A stretch of DNA of 64,000 bases from Physcomitrium patens (lineage: Eukaryota; Streptophyta; Bryopsida; Funariales; Funariaceae): NCBI RefSeq assembly GCF_000002425.4, contig NC_037273.1, positions 11,461,986-11,525,985 on the forward strand, in the 5' to 3' direction. The position numbers and the translations under genes are program-made. Positions 43,131-54,824 of the stretch are shown here, piece by piece (within the stretch, counting starts at the first letter, position 1; the number at the start of each line of letters is the position of its first letter). The notes beneath the pieces were generated by a model, which did not search any database, was not told where the DNA came from, and saw nothing but the letters and a program-made list of their open reading frames with translations.

Positions 43131-43620
43131 TCAGACAAGACATTGTGATTGTTATAAACTTTAAGGGGATGTAATGAAGATGAAGATCCTCAAGAATGAC
43201 ATATTCTCTCTGAAATAGATGGTGAAATACAATGCATTTGATATCACAATCTTAGAAGAGACTCTCAATGTTTGGTTAATTTATTAGAAGTAGGAACAAC
43301 TCTTAATGGTGTTTCAAATATTTTATTTAAAAGAAGTTACGAAGGCCTCAGCAATGACCAAATAACATAATAGTCCTCTCACCTTAGTATGCAATACTAT
43401 TGATGGTTGAGAGGGCCTATCAAATACCTTTGAAGAGAACAAAGATCAAAATATGTGGCAAATACAATTTGTCGCATCTTAGATTTCTTCAACATATGAA
43501 GATCTCTATTCATAGAACTCATCTCTAAAAAGAGAGATAATGTCATCGACATATACATGTAAGTCAATAATTACTTGCATAAACAGGTAGAAATAGATAA
43601 AAGTAGGTATAAATAGCTAG
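43131..43620 (+). mobile_element. Remnant of an older family C element (C0): ORF3 and LTR start
   Basis: 43131-43500 aligns with the ORF3 region at 42090-42461 (for example CGACGCAAT-like, ATGGCAAGATAC-like and TTTCTTCAACATATGA blocks) but is full of stops. An LTR start, TGTCATCGACAT, follows at 43541 and runs to about 43620, where it is cut by B-like LTR sequence. It shows that C1 inserted into an earlier C copy. Confidence 0.7.
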
Positions 43621-44750
43621 TACTCTCAGCTAGTTCATAAAATTGATGTCATATATATAATTAAAATTTTGACAATGCTTGGTTAATTAGATGTACTAAA
43701 TATATGTGAAATTTTATAATAATCCAATAGTGCAATTGAGAGATATTTAGGTTTTGGTACAAGAACATACTAAAAGTTGTCAATTTGGAGTTCAATAGGA
43801 CTTCTATGATATCTGAAGATCTATTAGTTGGATTAAGGTGAAATTTGGCATGGCATTAGAAGACTCAAAGATCAAGCTACATATTAATTTTGAGTTGAAG
43901 TTAATAATTGGATAAGGAGAAATTACTATTGGAACATCTACAATAACTTTCAAGTTGGCAGTGAAGTAATATCAATGTGGTTTTTGGGCAATTTCTCACA
44001 ATTTGTAAGTTGGATTGGAGTGAATTCTTATTAAGCACATAATAGACTTATAGTAGCATTTGTCTTTAAAATTTTGCTTTAAGTGAATAGTTAGATCATG
44101 AGCTACAGTTTACTAAAGCTTGTTGATTAAGATTAATGTTTGCAAAGAAAGTTTGAAATTACTTAATTATTGAAGTAATAAGGCAATTGGGATTTATGTA
44201 TAGTTGAGACTATTCAAAAGAGTGTTTTTGAGTACTTTGTATTAGATTTAAGCACTTTTGAATTAAAATTCAAATTGTATTCTTCTTATAAGGGTGAAAC
44301 ATATTAGAATTTTTAAATATTTGTAAAATACTTTCATTGCATAAATCTCAAGTTACTAATATGAACTCTAACTCTCAATAATAATTAAAAATTCTAAACA
44401 AATCCTATCAAAATCAACCTTATGTCTCTAAAACAAGCTCTAACCTAACTCTCAAATCCTATCCTCAACTTAATCCTAGTATCAACCATATTAATTATTT
44501 ATCTCTTCTAACCACATTTTATCAATTTATGGACTTTTTAAGGTAGTAAAAGAATCACTATAACCTAGAAGGTAAAAGTACTAACCAATCTTCAACCTAC
44601 AAACTATTAAGATAAGAAAATAATCTAAGAGGCTTTTATAGAAGCCATGTTTAGATACCTTGAATTATTATTGAATCAAGATAATTAGATATTAATCAAA
44701 AATTTAATTTTGATTATAGTTTTACTATATAGTCATATTACATCACAACA
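43621..44750. mobile_element. Two decayed B-like LTR fragments in opposite orientations
   Basis: 43627 to about 44345 resembles the forward (reverse-complement) version of 18300-19000 in the long B-like LTR, including the TATCTGAAGATCTA block near 43840. About 44345-44750 is a reverse-oriented LTR end that pairs with 47699-48060 and terminates CATCACAACA. No gene is present. The stretch is strongly AT-biased. Confidence 0.6.
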
Positions 44751-44756
44751 ATGGAG

Positions 44757-45308
44757 TTGTTTCACCTATGAAAGCTAAAAAAGATTATTTTATATAGATA
44801 ATGGTGGTGATTGAAACAAATTGTTTATCTTTACTTAAAATGATTACCAATTGTATAATACTAGATATTACAATGTTGATATAGATTGCTTATATCAAGT
44901 TATTAAATCCAAAATTTAGGCATATTGTAAGAAAAGATAATTCAGGAACAAATATATTATCTCAAGGAAAATATGATAGAAAAGATGAGATAATTGAGCT
45001 TATTGATAATGTGGATACAAAATCTTATTTGATTTTATAATTTCAGAAAGAAAATAAGTCATTTTATGAAAAAAATTATATAAGAAAATTATTAGATATT
45101 AGACATTATTTGAGCACATTAACCAAGCATGCTAATTGGTCAGTTGAAAAATTTAAATAGATCAAGAAAAAAACACATAAGTTTATATTATGAAGAAGAT
45201 TTCTTTAAAAGTGGGAAAAATCAAACATTGAAATACTACAATGAGTAGTAAGTACCAAGGAAGATCAAAAAGAACTATTCAAAGAATTTCATGGAGGTTT
45301 ATAGGCGG
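44757..45308 (+). pseudogene. Very old family B pol fragment (B0): RNase H to start of integrase
   Basis: Translated remnants match family B pol: MKAKKDY, VVIETNCL, ITMLI, AYIKLLNPKFRHI and YLSTLTK. Many stops and short indels occur, and base composition is far more AT-rich than in B1 or B2. The frame is cut at 45308 (GCGG) by a solo LTR and resumes at 46840. Confidence 0.75.
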
Positions 45309-46839
45309 TATTGTATTATGTGAAGGCTTGCTAAAGAATGCATTGAGTACATGGATGTAAAAAGTAGAATAAAAATTGCAACAAAAAATCATACTTCTAA
45401 TAGAATATTAAATAAATTATAATTAAATCTTAATAATGCTAAAAATGCTTCAATCAAATTCAAAAAAAAACTTAAAGAAATTCTAAAAAAAAATAATAAG
45501 AAATCTTAAAGGAGTTAAAAAAATCTAAAATAATCTTTAAAAGAATCTTTAAAAAATCCTAAATAAATATTAAAATAATTACAAATATATCTTAAATGAA
45601 TCTCAATAAATTCTTAATTTAATCTTAGTTGAAATCTTCATGGACTTCAATCAAACTTTAGGCCAAATCCTAAATCTTAAATCCTAAGAAAATTTCAAAT
45701 TCTAAATCCTAAAAAAATCCTAAATCCTAATGTAACTCAAATCCTAAATCCTAATTCAATCCTAATCTTAAACCAAATCCCAACCAAAATCTAATCAATT
45801 CAATTTAATCCTAGTTCAGTTTAGAACTTCAATATCTTTTGATTAAATTGCTGCTCTTATTTAAAATTTTACATACTTCTTAAAAACTAAATTAGAAATA
45901 AGTACATAAAATTTAAAAAAAATTAAACTTACCAAATAGAAGAAAAGTATCAAAATCCGCTTAGGTGTCAATTAGCCTCCTTCTTCAACCTTGATGTTGG
46001 TCTTCTAGCACCAATATCTCTTTCTCACATTATTCAATTATTCTCAAAATTCATAAATGTATAGAAAATCAAGTCTCTTATCCTTATATTTAAACTTCAC
46101 TCCAATCCAACTAATAGATTGTTAAAAATCTTAGAAATCCTAATTGTCCTTCAAAGTCTAATTTTTGAGACTTCAACCTACTTGAAATTCAATAACCTTT
46201 AATTCAACTATTTGAAAAAGCTAAAACTTATAGCATATAATTCAAACAACTATTTTCATAAATCTTCAAAATTTGAACTATAGATCTACTATCAAACTCA
46301 TGAAATTTTTTAAAATGTAATATCTTTTTTTTTCACAAATTTCAAAGTCATACAAAATAACTATAATTTTACAAAACTCTTACAAAATCATTATACACTC
46401 AAATCACTTAAAATTAGCAATCAAAGAAACCTTATCAAGTTTGTTCTCAAATTCCATTCTCCAATCTGCAAAAAAAACCTTTAGATCCCTAATTTTGTAA
46501 CTTAGGATCTGATTTCGATCCAAGTTGATATTTGATCCTCTCTAGATATCAAATTTTACTTTTTTGAGTTAATTTATATTAAAATCAACTCCTAAATTTC
46601 TCCTATATATACTCATATCTTTTATTTTTTTAATCTATCTTATTTTAACTTATTTATGGCCTTATAAAGTAAGTAGAAGCTTACTTTACAAAAAGATAAT
46701 ATTTATACCTTTAATTTTACTTACTTTTGAACTATTGTCTATTTTTTAAGATAATTTTTTATAATATTTGAAATAAGATCTTCTATAATATAATAATTTT
46801 TTTATTCTTTTCAGCTATTAATTATATTATATCATGACA
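45309..46839 (-). mobile_element. Solo B-like LTR, highly AT-decayed, inside B0 pol
   Basis: This 1531-bp segment begins TATTGTATTATGTG, which aligns base for base with TGTCGTATTACGTG after three C-to-T or G-to-A changes, and ends TATCATGACA. It is flanked by GCGG (45305-45308) and ATAG (46840-46843), a decayed 4-bp duplication. Removing it restores family B integrase order. A low-complexity AAATCCTAA-rich tract occupies about 45660-45780. Confidence 0.75.
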
Positions 46840-47640
46840 ATAGGGCATAGAGGAATTTGGGCTATTTTTGCTAAATTAAAAGAACAATATTGATCGAAGA
46901 ATATGTATCAAGATGTAACTTTGTTTATAGAATCTTGCATAACTCATCAAATGTATTCAAATATATGACATCATGATGGTCTATATCTAACATATCCTTT
47001 GGCTATTCAATTTAAATGAATTATGGATTTAATTATTATATCAATGAAACTACATCAAATGAGGTATTAAGTTTTGGCTTGTGAAGATTTATCAAACCAA
47101 GTAGAAGGCAAGAAACTAAGAATAAAGTCTATACAAGGAATTTGTAAGTTTTTGCTTGAAGATGTTATTTGTTGCTATAGATATGTGTAAAAGATTATTA
47201 GAAATCATAGAGAATTGGATGTACATGAAGCTTGTGAAGTCTTTAACAGATGGATTGAGAAACAAGTCTTAATTTGATAAACAACATCAATTGAGGTCTA
47301 AAGTAATTGATGAAGGTGATTGAGTACTTATTTATGACAAGAGTTTGGATAACCAACATAGTACTTTGTGGAAGTTTTCCAAATAATCGTTTTAACCTTA
47401 TGTAAAGTTTACAATCTATCATAATACCACATATTCATGAAAGAATTGGATAATATAAGGTTGATAGTACCTATTATTAAAAGTAAGCAAAGATTTTTAA
47501 AAGATAAGATAGAAAAATTTATTTAGAAGATCATGCTGAAAATATCAATATTTTTAAAGAACATAATTGTATTGAAATAGATGGTGAAAATGATAATGAA
47601 AAAATTGATGCAAAAATTGAAGAGATGGTGTGATGCCAAT
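46840..47640 (+). pseudogene. Very old family B pol fragment (B0): integrase and C terminus
   Basis: This continues family B integrase (GHRGIWAIFAKL, then a decayed zinc region, LAIQFK, FLLEDVICCY). A large internal deletion near 47260 removes the DDE core C-terminal half and joins to the tail region. The B-type 3' noncoding sequence (GGTGCATACTAGAAGATGCA) follows at about 47660. It is nonfunctional. Confidence 0.75.
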
Positions 47641-47698
47641 AATGTCATATGATTTATTTGGTGCATACTAGAAGATGCATAAGTTCAAAGGAGGTAGA

Positions 47699-48146
47699 CA
47701 CAATGTTCTAATATAGCTTTCTGATAAAAATATAATCAAAAATAAATTTTTAATTAATATTTAATCATCTTGATTCAATAATAATTCAAGATATTTAAAC
47801 ATGGCTTTTATAAAAGCCTCTTAGTTTATTTTCTTATCTTAATAGCTAATAGATTAAAGGTTGGATAGTAATTTTACCTTTTAGGCTATAGAAACTCTTT
47901 TATTGTATTAAAAAGACCATAAATTTGTAAAATCAAACTCAAAGAGATAAATAATTAACATGATTGATACTAGAATAAAGTCAAGGATAGGATTGGATTA
48001 AAAAACTCCTAAGATAGGTTAGATTGATATCCGAGAGTTGACTATTTGTAGAACATGATCAAAATCAAACCTCCAACTACTATAACAATCGCTTAGGACA
48101 AAATAGGAGAGCAATTGAAAATCAAAAATTAAGGTTTGTGAGTAAG
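47699..48146 (+). mobile_element. 3' LTR of B0, interrupted by C3
   Basis: This is preceded by the purine run AAAGGAGGTAGA and starts with a decayed TGTCGTGTT-like end. It aligns in reverse with the LTR fragment at about 44345-44750. It is cut at 48146 by the family C element C3, and its remainder does not reappear in the window. Confidence 0.65.
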
Positions 48147-48707
48147 TATCACGGACATACTCATGTAGGCTAGTAATTACATATACAAATAGGTGGAGGT
48201 AAGTAAAAGTGGATAAATGTAAGTTAATTCTATAGTATTTAATATGGAAGCTTTTGAGAAGCTTCATGTATGCTACTTTTACTTTATAGGTGTCTTTAAT
48301 TGGCTTTTTGGATTAGAAACGTAGTCAACAAGTTGGCCATGTGCCATACATGTTGTTAGCTTGAAGACCAAGCTAAGTATATAGCCTACACGTAGAAAAA
48401 CTTGCCTTGTAAGTCAAGGCATGTGTCCTACAAAGTCAACACATATTGGAGGTCCTATAGAATGTCGCCACGTTGTCCTTAGTTAGATAGTATATATAGA
48501 AACAAGAGCGAAGCCTTCTTCACTCTTGTTAACTCTTTTCTTGCTTTCAGTCTAGTTTCAAGGGTCTCTAGTTTTCTTGTCTTTTGGCAATAGCCAATCT
48601 AGTTTTTCTTTCAATATTCATACTTATTTATTTATATTTTGTTACCTTTCTTTGAGTGAAGGCTCACTTGTCTCAATTGCTTTTTCATCAAGTTCTTCTC
48701 CTTGACA
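48147..48707 (+). mobile_element. Family C 5' LTR of element C3
   Basis: This 561-bp LTR runs from TATCACGGACAT (TG decayed to TA) to CTCCTTGACA. The TATA box TATATATA is at 48491-48498. The predicted transcript start and self-primer, ACTCTTGTTAA, is at 48522-48532, about 31 bases downstream. It is inserted into the old B0 LTR. Confidence 0.9.
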
Positions 48708-48709
48708 AA

Positions 48710-48834
48710 TTAATAAGAGTATATCTACAATATGAGAGCTTTGTTTAATCTTGATTAAGAGTAGATTACCCCTTTTTCTTGATAAGATATAAGCATATTA
48801 GAAGTTGTGGATTACCCTCTTCTAAACTGATATT
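48710..48834 (+). other. C3 self-primer site and leader module
   Basis: The primer site TTAATAAGAGT (48710-48720) pairs with ACTCTTGTTAA at 48522-48532 over 11 bases, including one G-U wobble. The single leader module (48729-48834) closes with AATATGAG and CTGATATT. It contains the hairpin TTAGAAG (48798-48804) with CTTCTAA (48819-48825) around a GGATTACCC loop. Layout and loop match family A. Confidence 0.65.
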
Positions 48835-48919
48835 TATCCTAGTATTTTCTTTGTTTCCAAGTCCTCTCTTCTATTTATCTTGAGCGATATTAGACATCTT
48901 TTCTTTTCTAAGTGTTATC

Positions 48920-49924
48920 ATGGCAGAACTTCTTGAAATGAAGAGTGCAATGGCACAAATGTAAGAGCAATTGAAGGAATTAATGCTAATGATGTATTAA
49001 CTCAATTTACCACCACAAGGAGCAAAAAGATTGGCAGGAAGTGAAGATATAGAAATGGTTGGAGCTCCTTCAACATCTGCACAAAACCATATCCTTTCTC
49101 CTATGGTGGAACGTCCTTCAAATGTTAGAAAATCAAGAATTATCCTACCCGAGAAGTTTGATGGCACCAGATCCAAGTTTCGAGGATTTATCAATCAAGT
49201 GTAACGTGTGATTGAACTTCAACCCCAAAGCTATCCAACTCCAGGATTGCAAGTTAGATTCATTGGTATGCTTCTTTCAAGTTCAGTACTATCATGGTTT
49301 TCATCTTTTCTAGAATGACCAGATCCAATATTAGATAATTTAGAGGCTTTTCTGGTGGAGTTTCGATCCATGTATGGAGAATATGATGTAATTCGTATTG
49401 CAACCAATAAGATCCATATTTTACGACAAGGCAATCGATCAGTAATATTGTATGCTTCACAATTTTTATAACTTGTAACTGATATCAAGTGGGATGATGC
49501 TACACTTATTAGCCAATTTCTCTATGGATTACAATATGAGGTAAAAAAATTAATACTCAACTTACCTGATCCTCAAACATTGAATCAAGCAATTGACTTT
49601 ATTGTGAAGTGTGACAATCATCTTTTTGAATTTCGATATGAGAACCATACAAGTAGACATCAACGTTACTATAATTCAATGGCAACACTAACACCTCTTC
49701 AACACATACATTCGGAAGAATAGGATATGCAAATTGATGCAGTACGTTTCAAACCTCTTACTGAGAAAAAAAAGACTCGTCGTCATCAAGAGGGATTATG
49801 TTTATATTATGGAGAATCAAAATACACTGCTCAACATTGTCCAAAGAAACGACGCAATCACAAAATAAAGAGTACGGCTGTGAAAGAAGATAATATGTCA
49901 GAAAACAAGTTTGTCCAGTTATAA
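48920..49924 (+). pseudogene. Family C gag (element C3)
   Basis: One frame of 335 codons from ATG 48920 (MAELLEMKSAMAQM) covers a coiled N terminus, LPEKFDGTRSKFRGFINQV, the capsid core (LSWFSSFLE, LISQFLYGLQYEVKKLI) and a knuckle region near 49800. The knuckle, CLYYGESKYTAQHC, has lost its second Cys and the His to Tyr, both G-to-A or C-to-T changes. At least six stops interrupt the frame. It is dead. Confidence 0.87.
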
Positions 49925-50009
49925 TAGAGACCATGCTGTTGGAATCTTGCACAACATCTACTAAAGGTCCTATTCTCTCCTCAGAGCCTTCTCTTTATTT
50001 ACATTAAAT

Positions 50010-53000
50010 GTTATTTTAGGACCTAAACATTACAAAGCCTCTGCCTTGTTAGATTCAAGAGCCTCATCGTATTTCTTACATGAAGAATTTACTAAAAGAC
50101 ATAGCATATCTATAGTAAAGAAAACTAAACCTGTTCATGTAGAAGTCATAGATGGTCGTCCACTGTCTTCTCGAGATATTACTCACGAAATCCTTTATAT
50201 AGAAGTAATAATCAATGGTCATAATAGTTTTGTAGTATTTAATATCATTAGATCTCCCTCTAATCCAGTCATTTTAGATTTATCGTGGTTAGAAAAATAC
50301 AACCCTCAAATAGATTGGATTTCTCGAACTCTTACATTCTCTAAAAGTATAACTAATAGTGTAATTAATCAAGTAAAGAGTCATAAGTCCAGTTCAATTA
50401 AACTCATATTTATAGGTGCAAAAGCTTTCTTGCATGCTGCTATGAAAGAATCACCATATAATATTTATGTCACACCTGTTTCTACTGGTGATAAGACTTC
50501 AAGTGGCATTCCAAGCCAATATCAAGAATTTTAAGATGTATTCAAAAAAAAGAATGTGGATACACTCCCGAAACATCATCCCTATAGTTGCTAAATTGAC
50601 CTTTAAAAAGGAGCATAACCGCCATTTGGACCAATCTATAGTTTATTACAAAATGAGTTGACTAAACTCAAGGAGTATATTGAAGAAAATCTAGCCAAGA
50701 ATTTCATACGCCATTCTAAATCTCTAGCAGAAGCTCCAATTCTATTTGTGAAGAAAAAAAATAGATCATTGCGGATGTGTGTTGATTATCGAGGACTCAA
50801 TAAGATTACCATCTAGAACATGTATCCACTACCTTTAATATCTGGACTTCTTGATCAACTAAATCAAACTAAGATCTATACAAAAATAGATCTTCGGAGA
50901 GCATACAATCTAATATGCATCAAAGAAAGAGATGAATGGATGACTGTGTTTCGAACTAGGTATGGACATTTTGAATACAACGTCATGTCTTTTGGACTTA
51001 CAAATGTACCAGTAATTTTTCAACATCTAATGAATGATGTTTTTGAGAGTTTTTGGACGATTTTGTAGTCTGTTATCAAGACGACATCTTGATCTATTCT
51101 AAAAATCCAGAAGAACATGAACTTCATGTTTGTCATGTGTTACAAAAATTAAGAGATGCAGGACTCTATACCAAGATAAAAAAGTGTGTATTCCATACTA
51201 CTCAAGTTGATTTCTTAGGTTACATTATTTCAAATGATGGACTTATGATAGATCCTGAGAAAGTTCAAACTATTATAGATTGGAAGATCCTAAAAATGAT
51301 AAGAGATGTCCAATATTTTTTGGGATTTGCCAACTACTATCGGATCTTCATCAAAGATTTTTCTCGAGTTGGAGCTCCACTTACATGTTTGATTTGTAAA
51401 GACAAACTTCAATGGAATCAAGAAGCGGAAGTTACTTTTGAATCTTTAAAGATAGTGTTTATTTCTGCACCAATCTTGTATTGTGTTGATTTTTCCAAAG
51501 CATTCTTTATGGAAACTAATGCATTAGACTTTGCTCTAGGTGCAGTTTTATCACAAATGGGAACAGATGACAAACTTCATCCAATAGCCTTTCATTCAAG
51601 AAAATTCTCAGTAGTAGAAATCAATTATGAGATCCATGACAAAGAACTTCTTGTAATTATGGATTCTTTTTAAGAATGGCATCATTATCTAGAAGGCACT
51701 TCCAGTCCAGTCACCGTGTATACGGATCACAAGAACCTCAAATATTTTATGTCAACATGCATATTTAATCATTGTCAAGCTCATTGGAGCATGTCTTTAT
51801 CAAGATTCGAATTCATCATCACTTATCGACCAAGATAACAACAAGGTTTGTCGAATGTCTTGTCTAAACATTCTTATCTTGCACCAAAAGAAAGAAATAC
51901 AGCTTTTGAGCAACAAAAAATAGTTCTCTTCAAGTTGGAGCAATTTCATCTTCGAGTAATAAAATCAACATTGACTGTTGATTTAACTTTCTTCAAGCAA
52001 GTCCAATTAAGTATGTCTTCAAATCTTCTTCTTCATGATATCAAGAATAATTCTTCTAAATTTTATGATCCCTCTAAATTTGAATTCATGAAAAACCTAC
52101 TCTATTTCGAAGGACGCTTATATGTTCAAGAAGGAGAAGCATATTTACGTATTCTTCAAGCTCATCATGACTTCTCAGCAGCAGGATATTTTGGATATAA
52201 TAAGACTTAAGAACTGATATCTAAGGATTTTTGGTGGCCTCAAATGTGGAAGGCAGTCAAAGTTTTTGTACAATCATGTGATGTTTGCTCAAGATCAAAA
52301 CCTCCTCGTCATCGATCTTTTGGACTTCTTCAGCCATTACCCATTCCAGAACAACCATGGTCTTCTATTTCTATGGACTTCATCACAAATTTTCTAATCT
52401 CAGGTTCTTATGATTCTATATTCGTGATAGTAGATCATTTTACCAAGATGGCACATTTTGTACCATGTACAAAATCTATCACAGGTGAAGAAATAGCTAA
52501 GCTCTTTCTTGACAATATCTATCCCTATCATGGATTATCCAAAGATATTATATCAGATAGAAGAACTCAATTTGTATCAAGATTTTCGCGGACTCTTTTC
52601 AAGATTCTAAAAGTACATATAAAACTATCATGACATTCCATCCTCAAACTGATGGACAAATGGAGTGTATTAATCAAGTTTTGGAGCAATATTTAAGATG
52701 TACCATTAATTACCAACAAGATGATTGGACAACTCTTTTGCCATTGGTAGAGTTTCTTACAATAACACTGTACATTCTTCTACAAAACAAACACCTTTTT
52801 TTATTAATTATAGTTATAATCCATGACTTGATACTTTTGACTTTTCAAAAGTTGATAATCCTGCTGCGAAAGATTTGGCAATTCATTTATAAGAGCTACA
52901 TGCAACGATGAAGGCGCAGTTAAAAGAAGCTCAAGAATAACAAAAGATCAATGCGGATGTCTATCGAAAGGAATAACTACCATTTCTCTTGGGTGATAAG

Positions 53001-53417
53001 GTATGGCTACTTCGTCACAATATCAAGACCACTCATTCTTGTGACAAGATGGACTATCGAAGGTTGGGACCATTTTCTATTTGTGCACAAATCAATCCAG
53101 TTGCATATCATTTACATCTATCAGAATCTATGAAAATACATCCAGTATTCCACGTGTCTCTTCTTGAACCATACAAGACAGTGGACATACCAAGAAGATG
53201 ACAAGCTCCACCTCCTCCTATAGAAGTGAACAATAATGAAGAATTTGAAGTAGAAGAAGTCTTAAAGTCAAGGCGATATCAAAATAAATTAGAATATCTT
53301 GTCTATTGGAGTGGGTATGATATTAGTGAATGCACATCGGAGCCAATAAAGAATCTTCTAAATGTAAGAAAGGCGGTGTAGGCTTTTCATCGACGACAAC
53401 TATCAAAATCAAGATGA
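50010..53417 (+). pseudogene. Family C pol (element C3): PR-RT-RH-IN-chromodomain
   Basis: Protease has LLDSRASSYFLHEE (Gly of the DSG triplet now Arg). RT has [20 protein letters not shown] and [15 protein letters not shown] (Leu of LDD now Gln). RNase H has ETNALDFALG (Asp of DAS-type block now Asn). Integrase has [16 protein letters not shown] and DGQMECIN. The chromodomain at about 53230-53380 has EEFEVEEVL, LEYLVYW and GYDISE. Frame changes near 51055, 52630 and 52900 and many stops are present. ORF3 and the 3' LTR are absent because B3 is inserted at 53505. The stretch 53418-53504 is noncoding. Confidence 0.9.
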
Positions 53418-53504
53418 AAACCTTCTTTATAAAAGAAACAATATCTAGGCAAAATAACATTTTACTTTCAATCCTTCGTTGTAGCTTTTTTGTTGTTAAG
53501 ACGC

Positions 53505-54762
53505 TGTCGTATTATGTGCTTTCCTGCTCGAGAATGTGCCAAACGTCTGGCTGTAGAAGGGAGTATGGAGATTCGCCAATAGTCAAGCAGTCTATCAGTT
53601 TTTGACTTCTGGAATATAAATGACTGCAAGAATACACTGTAAATCTATACGGATGCCCTTTGACTGCTCGCCGAAGTCCTTTTTGTCCCAGCCGGTAGGT
53701 CTCTAGATGTTACAGAGAACCCCGAACAACCCAAACTGCTAATCTTCGATACCGCTTTATACTCACGATCTTGTATCCATTGACTGTCTTGTTAGATTAA
53801 CCCAATAAATTTCATTCACTCCGCATACTCAATCCTATAGACATCCTTTTAACTCTTCATCACAGACGTAACTCGATTTCACAAAACAGTCAAGAGTATT
53901 CAAACCCACTTCATTAAAAATCCCGATTCACCATTACAACACTGACTTCAGCAACGATTGCCTCAGTCTTCCCAAAATCCTATGAAGAAAAAAAACCCAA
54001 TTCTCTGTCTTCTTTCCCTGCCCGAAGCATGAAGCTAGCTCTCCCCTTCCTTCAAAACTACTCCAAAAACTTATTCTCTCTCCTAACCTTATCCTCTGAA
54101 TTTCTTCAATCTTTCGTCTTGGATCCGGAATTGGCTCCCACCGTCAAAGCTTGGATCCAAAATTGGCTCTCGCCGTCAGAGCTTTCTCCCCCATTTTTAT
54201 CTTTAAGAGATCTTTTTATCGAAAACAATGTTCCCTGAAACGGCATAGAGAATAGGACAGCCGGAAACAGAATCGAAACCCCATAATCGGGACCACATTC
54301 AGTCGCCCGACCAATTCAGGTCTCATATTGGCTAAGAATCTAGTAGTAAGACCCGGATGTTCTCGAAATTGGATCAAATTGGTCTTTCACGTCAGATTGG
54401 CTGAGGCCCGTAGTAAGACCTGGATTTTCCCGTAATTAGACTGCATTGGGATGCCCGGCCAATTGAGGTCTCATATTGGGTAAGAAGACCCGGATTAGAT
54501 TCTTGAAATTGGATCCAATTGGCTCTTCGAACCAGGCTCACCCGTCGTGTCAATTCGTCCTTTCCCTTCCTGCTGACTCCCGTTATTAGAATCGAACGGA
54601 GCATTTCAGTATGCCCCGACTGACTGTAACGGGGTGACTGAACCTGGCCACTCAGTATTTGCACTGGAATTGGTCGTTGCTCCCAATATTCGAGGTAACT
54701 GAACATTAATAAAAGTCCTCTTTCTTTATATTTTCATGGTATACTCGTGTTACAACATGAAA
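53505..54762 (-). mobile_element. Family B 3' LTR of element B3
   Basis: This begins TGTCGTATTATG and ends in a decayed AACATGAAA. ACGC (53501-53504) directly left is the probable target duplication. It is 1258 bp, slightly shorter than the B2 LTRs because the A-run region near 54000 is reduced. It is inserted just upstream of where C3 ORF3 should start. Confidence 0.9.
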
Positions 54763-54824
54763 TCCACCTCCTCTGAACCTGTGCATCCTTTGGTATGCAC
54801 CAATTTATCCAATTGCCGTATGAT

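Noticed and set aside
45640-45790. AAATCCTAA-rich tract as an interstitial plant-type telomere repeat (CCCTAAA)
   Set aside because: Spacing is irregular, the unit never matches CCCTAAA, and the tract lies inside a solo LTR that is generally C-poor; low complexity is enough to explain it.
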